Shown one piece after another: positions 62,863-64,000 of a stretch of 64,000 nucleotides of DNA. The translations under genes and the position numbers were made by a program. Source of the DNA: Aphrophora alni (lineage: Eukaryota; Arthropoda; Insecta; Hemiptera; Aphrophoridae); contig OY740765.1 in NCBI GenBank assembly GCA_963513935.1, forward strand, positions 143,595,618 to 143,659,617, read 5' to 3'. The first letter of the stretch is position 1, and each line of letters opens with the position of its first letter. The notes under the pieces are model-generated. The model was not told where the DNA came from. It saw nothing but the letters and a program-made list of their open reading frames with translations, and ran no database searches.

Positions 62863-63450
62863 TTGGTCTTTCCTTAACTTGACCATGACAGTTTGAATAT
62901 ATTGGGGTTCCCCTCCCCAAATTTTGGGAAATAAATTATACAAAATAGTTTATTTGAGGAAATATTTGACAACTTTATATTTTGAGGAAATTAAAAAAAT
63001 AATATACAATATTTCAGACAGAATATAAATGATAACATTTTTTAATGTAACATGTGTTCATAGCAAGTATATTTATTGTACTATCTAAATTTAAGTTTAA
63101 GACTGTGGAATGTTTTAACAACATTAACACTATTGCAAAATTTAGTCACAATTTTATAATTTACAAAATAAGAAACGTCTTAATATAACGTTTGTTGATA
63201 GCAAATCTTTCCTTAATAGGTTACAACAAAATGAATGATTATTTTTCAAATTTTTTATTGGGGGGAGGGCGATCCCAATGATAGCCAATCTAGCACATTT
63301 ATTGTCTAAAAGTTTTGGTATATGACCCCAATAATAGCCATTCTAGCACATTTACTTCTATAGGTTAACTTATTTACCCATAATTTGGAGGGGGGGGGGA
63401 GGATAACACCAATATATTCAAACCGTCGTGGTCAAGTTAAGGAAATACCA
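62863..63450. mobile_element. Inverted-repeat element, about 590 bp
   Basis: The left arm from 62863 (TTGGTCTTTCCTTAACTTGA, then TTTGAATATATTGG) reappears inverted at about 63365-63450, over about 80 bp with G/C-run length changes. The inner part contains a direct duplication (63272-63303 and 63325-63356, ATAGCCAATCTAGCACATTT type). No coding content and no certain target duplication. Confidence 0.65.
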
Positions 63451-64000
63451 ACACTATTCTAGCTTTGTCTTACTTCATAATAACATAAAAAGGATATATA
63501 ACCATACATAATATATTATTATGACCATATAAATAATGTATATGACCATACATACATTAAGTACAACTATACACAGGCAGAGAGAACTGAGGATGGTGAC
63601 TTAGTCATTAAAACGTCGTCTTGTATTTTTAATGCATAATTTTTTTTTTTTTCATTTGTTTGGTTATTGTTTGCTATCTATAATGTTTAAAAAATCTCAT
63701 AAACCAATTTATTTTCTTTATAAAAATTAATGTCACAATTACAGTAACTAAAATGTCCATAATAAATGTAGTTTCCTGATTATTCAAATTGTAAATTTAT
63801 TATATTAAAAATTTGTAGAAACAAATTTACATACCAATTATATCTTTTTACCCATAACAACTATTCATAAATTGTATATCGGAGGATAAATTGTACTCAG
63901 GATTGAAAAAATGGAGTAACGTTCTTTTTTTTCTACATACTGATTTAAGGATATGTTGCTTCCCTTTTCCTTAATTTCTAATAATAATTAAATTGAGGAT
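63451..64000. other. Non-coding, with a possible degenerate hammerhead-like motif
   Basis: The motif at 63587-63620 is described in the findings. Nothing else is recognisable. Confidence 0.4.

Overview
The window is eukaryotic, very AT-rich, and looks like an arthropod, probably insect, nuclear genome segment. The grounds are the spliced gene fragments, long simple-sequence arrays and the mix of piggyBac, hAT, Tc1/mariner-like, LINE, LTR and Helitron remnants. No species can be named from the sequence alone. Almost all of it is intergenic or intronic DNA filled by transposable elements. I saw no tRNA, rRNA or CRISPR.

Layout: 1-592 is the decayed end of a hAT transposon. 5002-6022 holds a frameshifted LINE reverse transcriptase. 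Two phase-0 exons (6529-6744 and 7896-8108, + strand) encode part of VWA8, a large AAA-ATPase/von Willebrand A protein; its other exons were not found here. A 634-bp piggyBac-type MITE sits at 8484-9117 with TTAA duplications, next to one of several copies of a SINE-like dispersed repeat. 18164-20808 is an apparently complete hAT element with a perfect 8-bp target duplication, matching 16-bp terminal inverted repeats and an uninterrupted one-intron transposase gene. The fragment at position 1 is an older relative in the same orientation.

22285-28422 is a very young LTR element: two 2.03-kb LTRs that differ by one base in my reading, a 4-bp target duplication, an initiator-Met-tRNA-type primer site and a polypurine tract, but no gag or pol. 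It split an older Tc1/mariner-like transposase near its C-terminus; the two halves lie at 28423-29060 and 22180-22284. The stretch 32.6-37.7 kb holds three long inverted-repeat structures, including a 762-bp near-palindrome, and a broken RING-finger exon. Between 39.9 and 49.3 kb are a SAM-like exon, a second transposase scrap, a Helitron 5' end, a large (CT)n(CA)n array and a stop-containing copy of an insect repetitive protein.

51656-59032 is a full-length but dead Helitron on the minus strand. It has a 5' TC end, a 3' hairpin plus CTGG, Rep and PIF1 helicase domains, several frameshifts and a lost Walker B glutamate. The last 5 kb contain one more inverted-repeat element and a possible degenerate hammerhead motif.

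The genes do not form a pathway. The story is successive and nested transposition in and beyond a VWA8 intron. The strongest candidates for something new are the gag/pol-less LTR element with 2-kb LTRs and the paired palindromes at 36.5-37.7 kb, which could produce long hairpin RNA.
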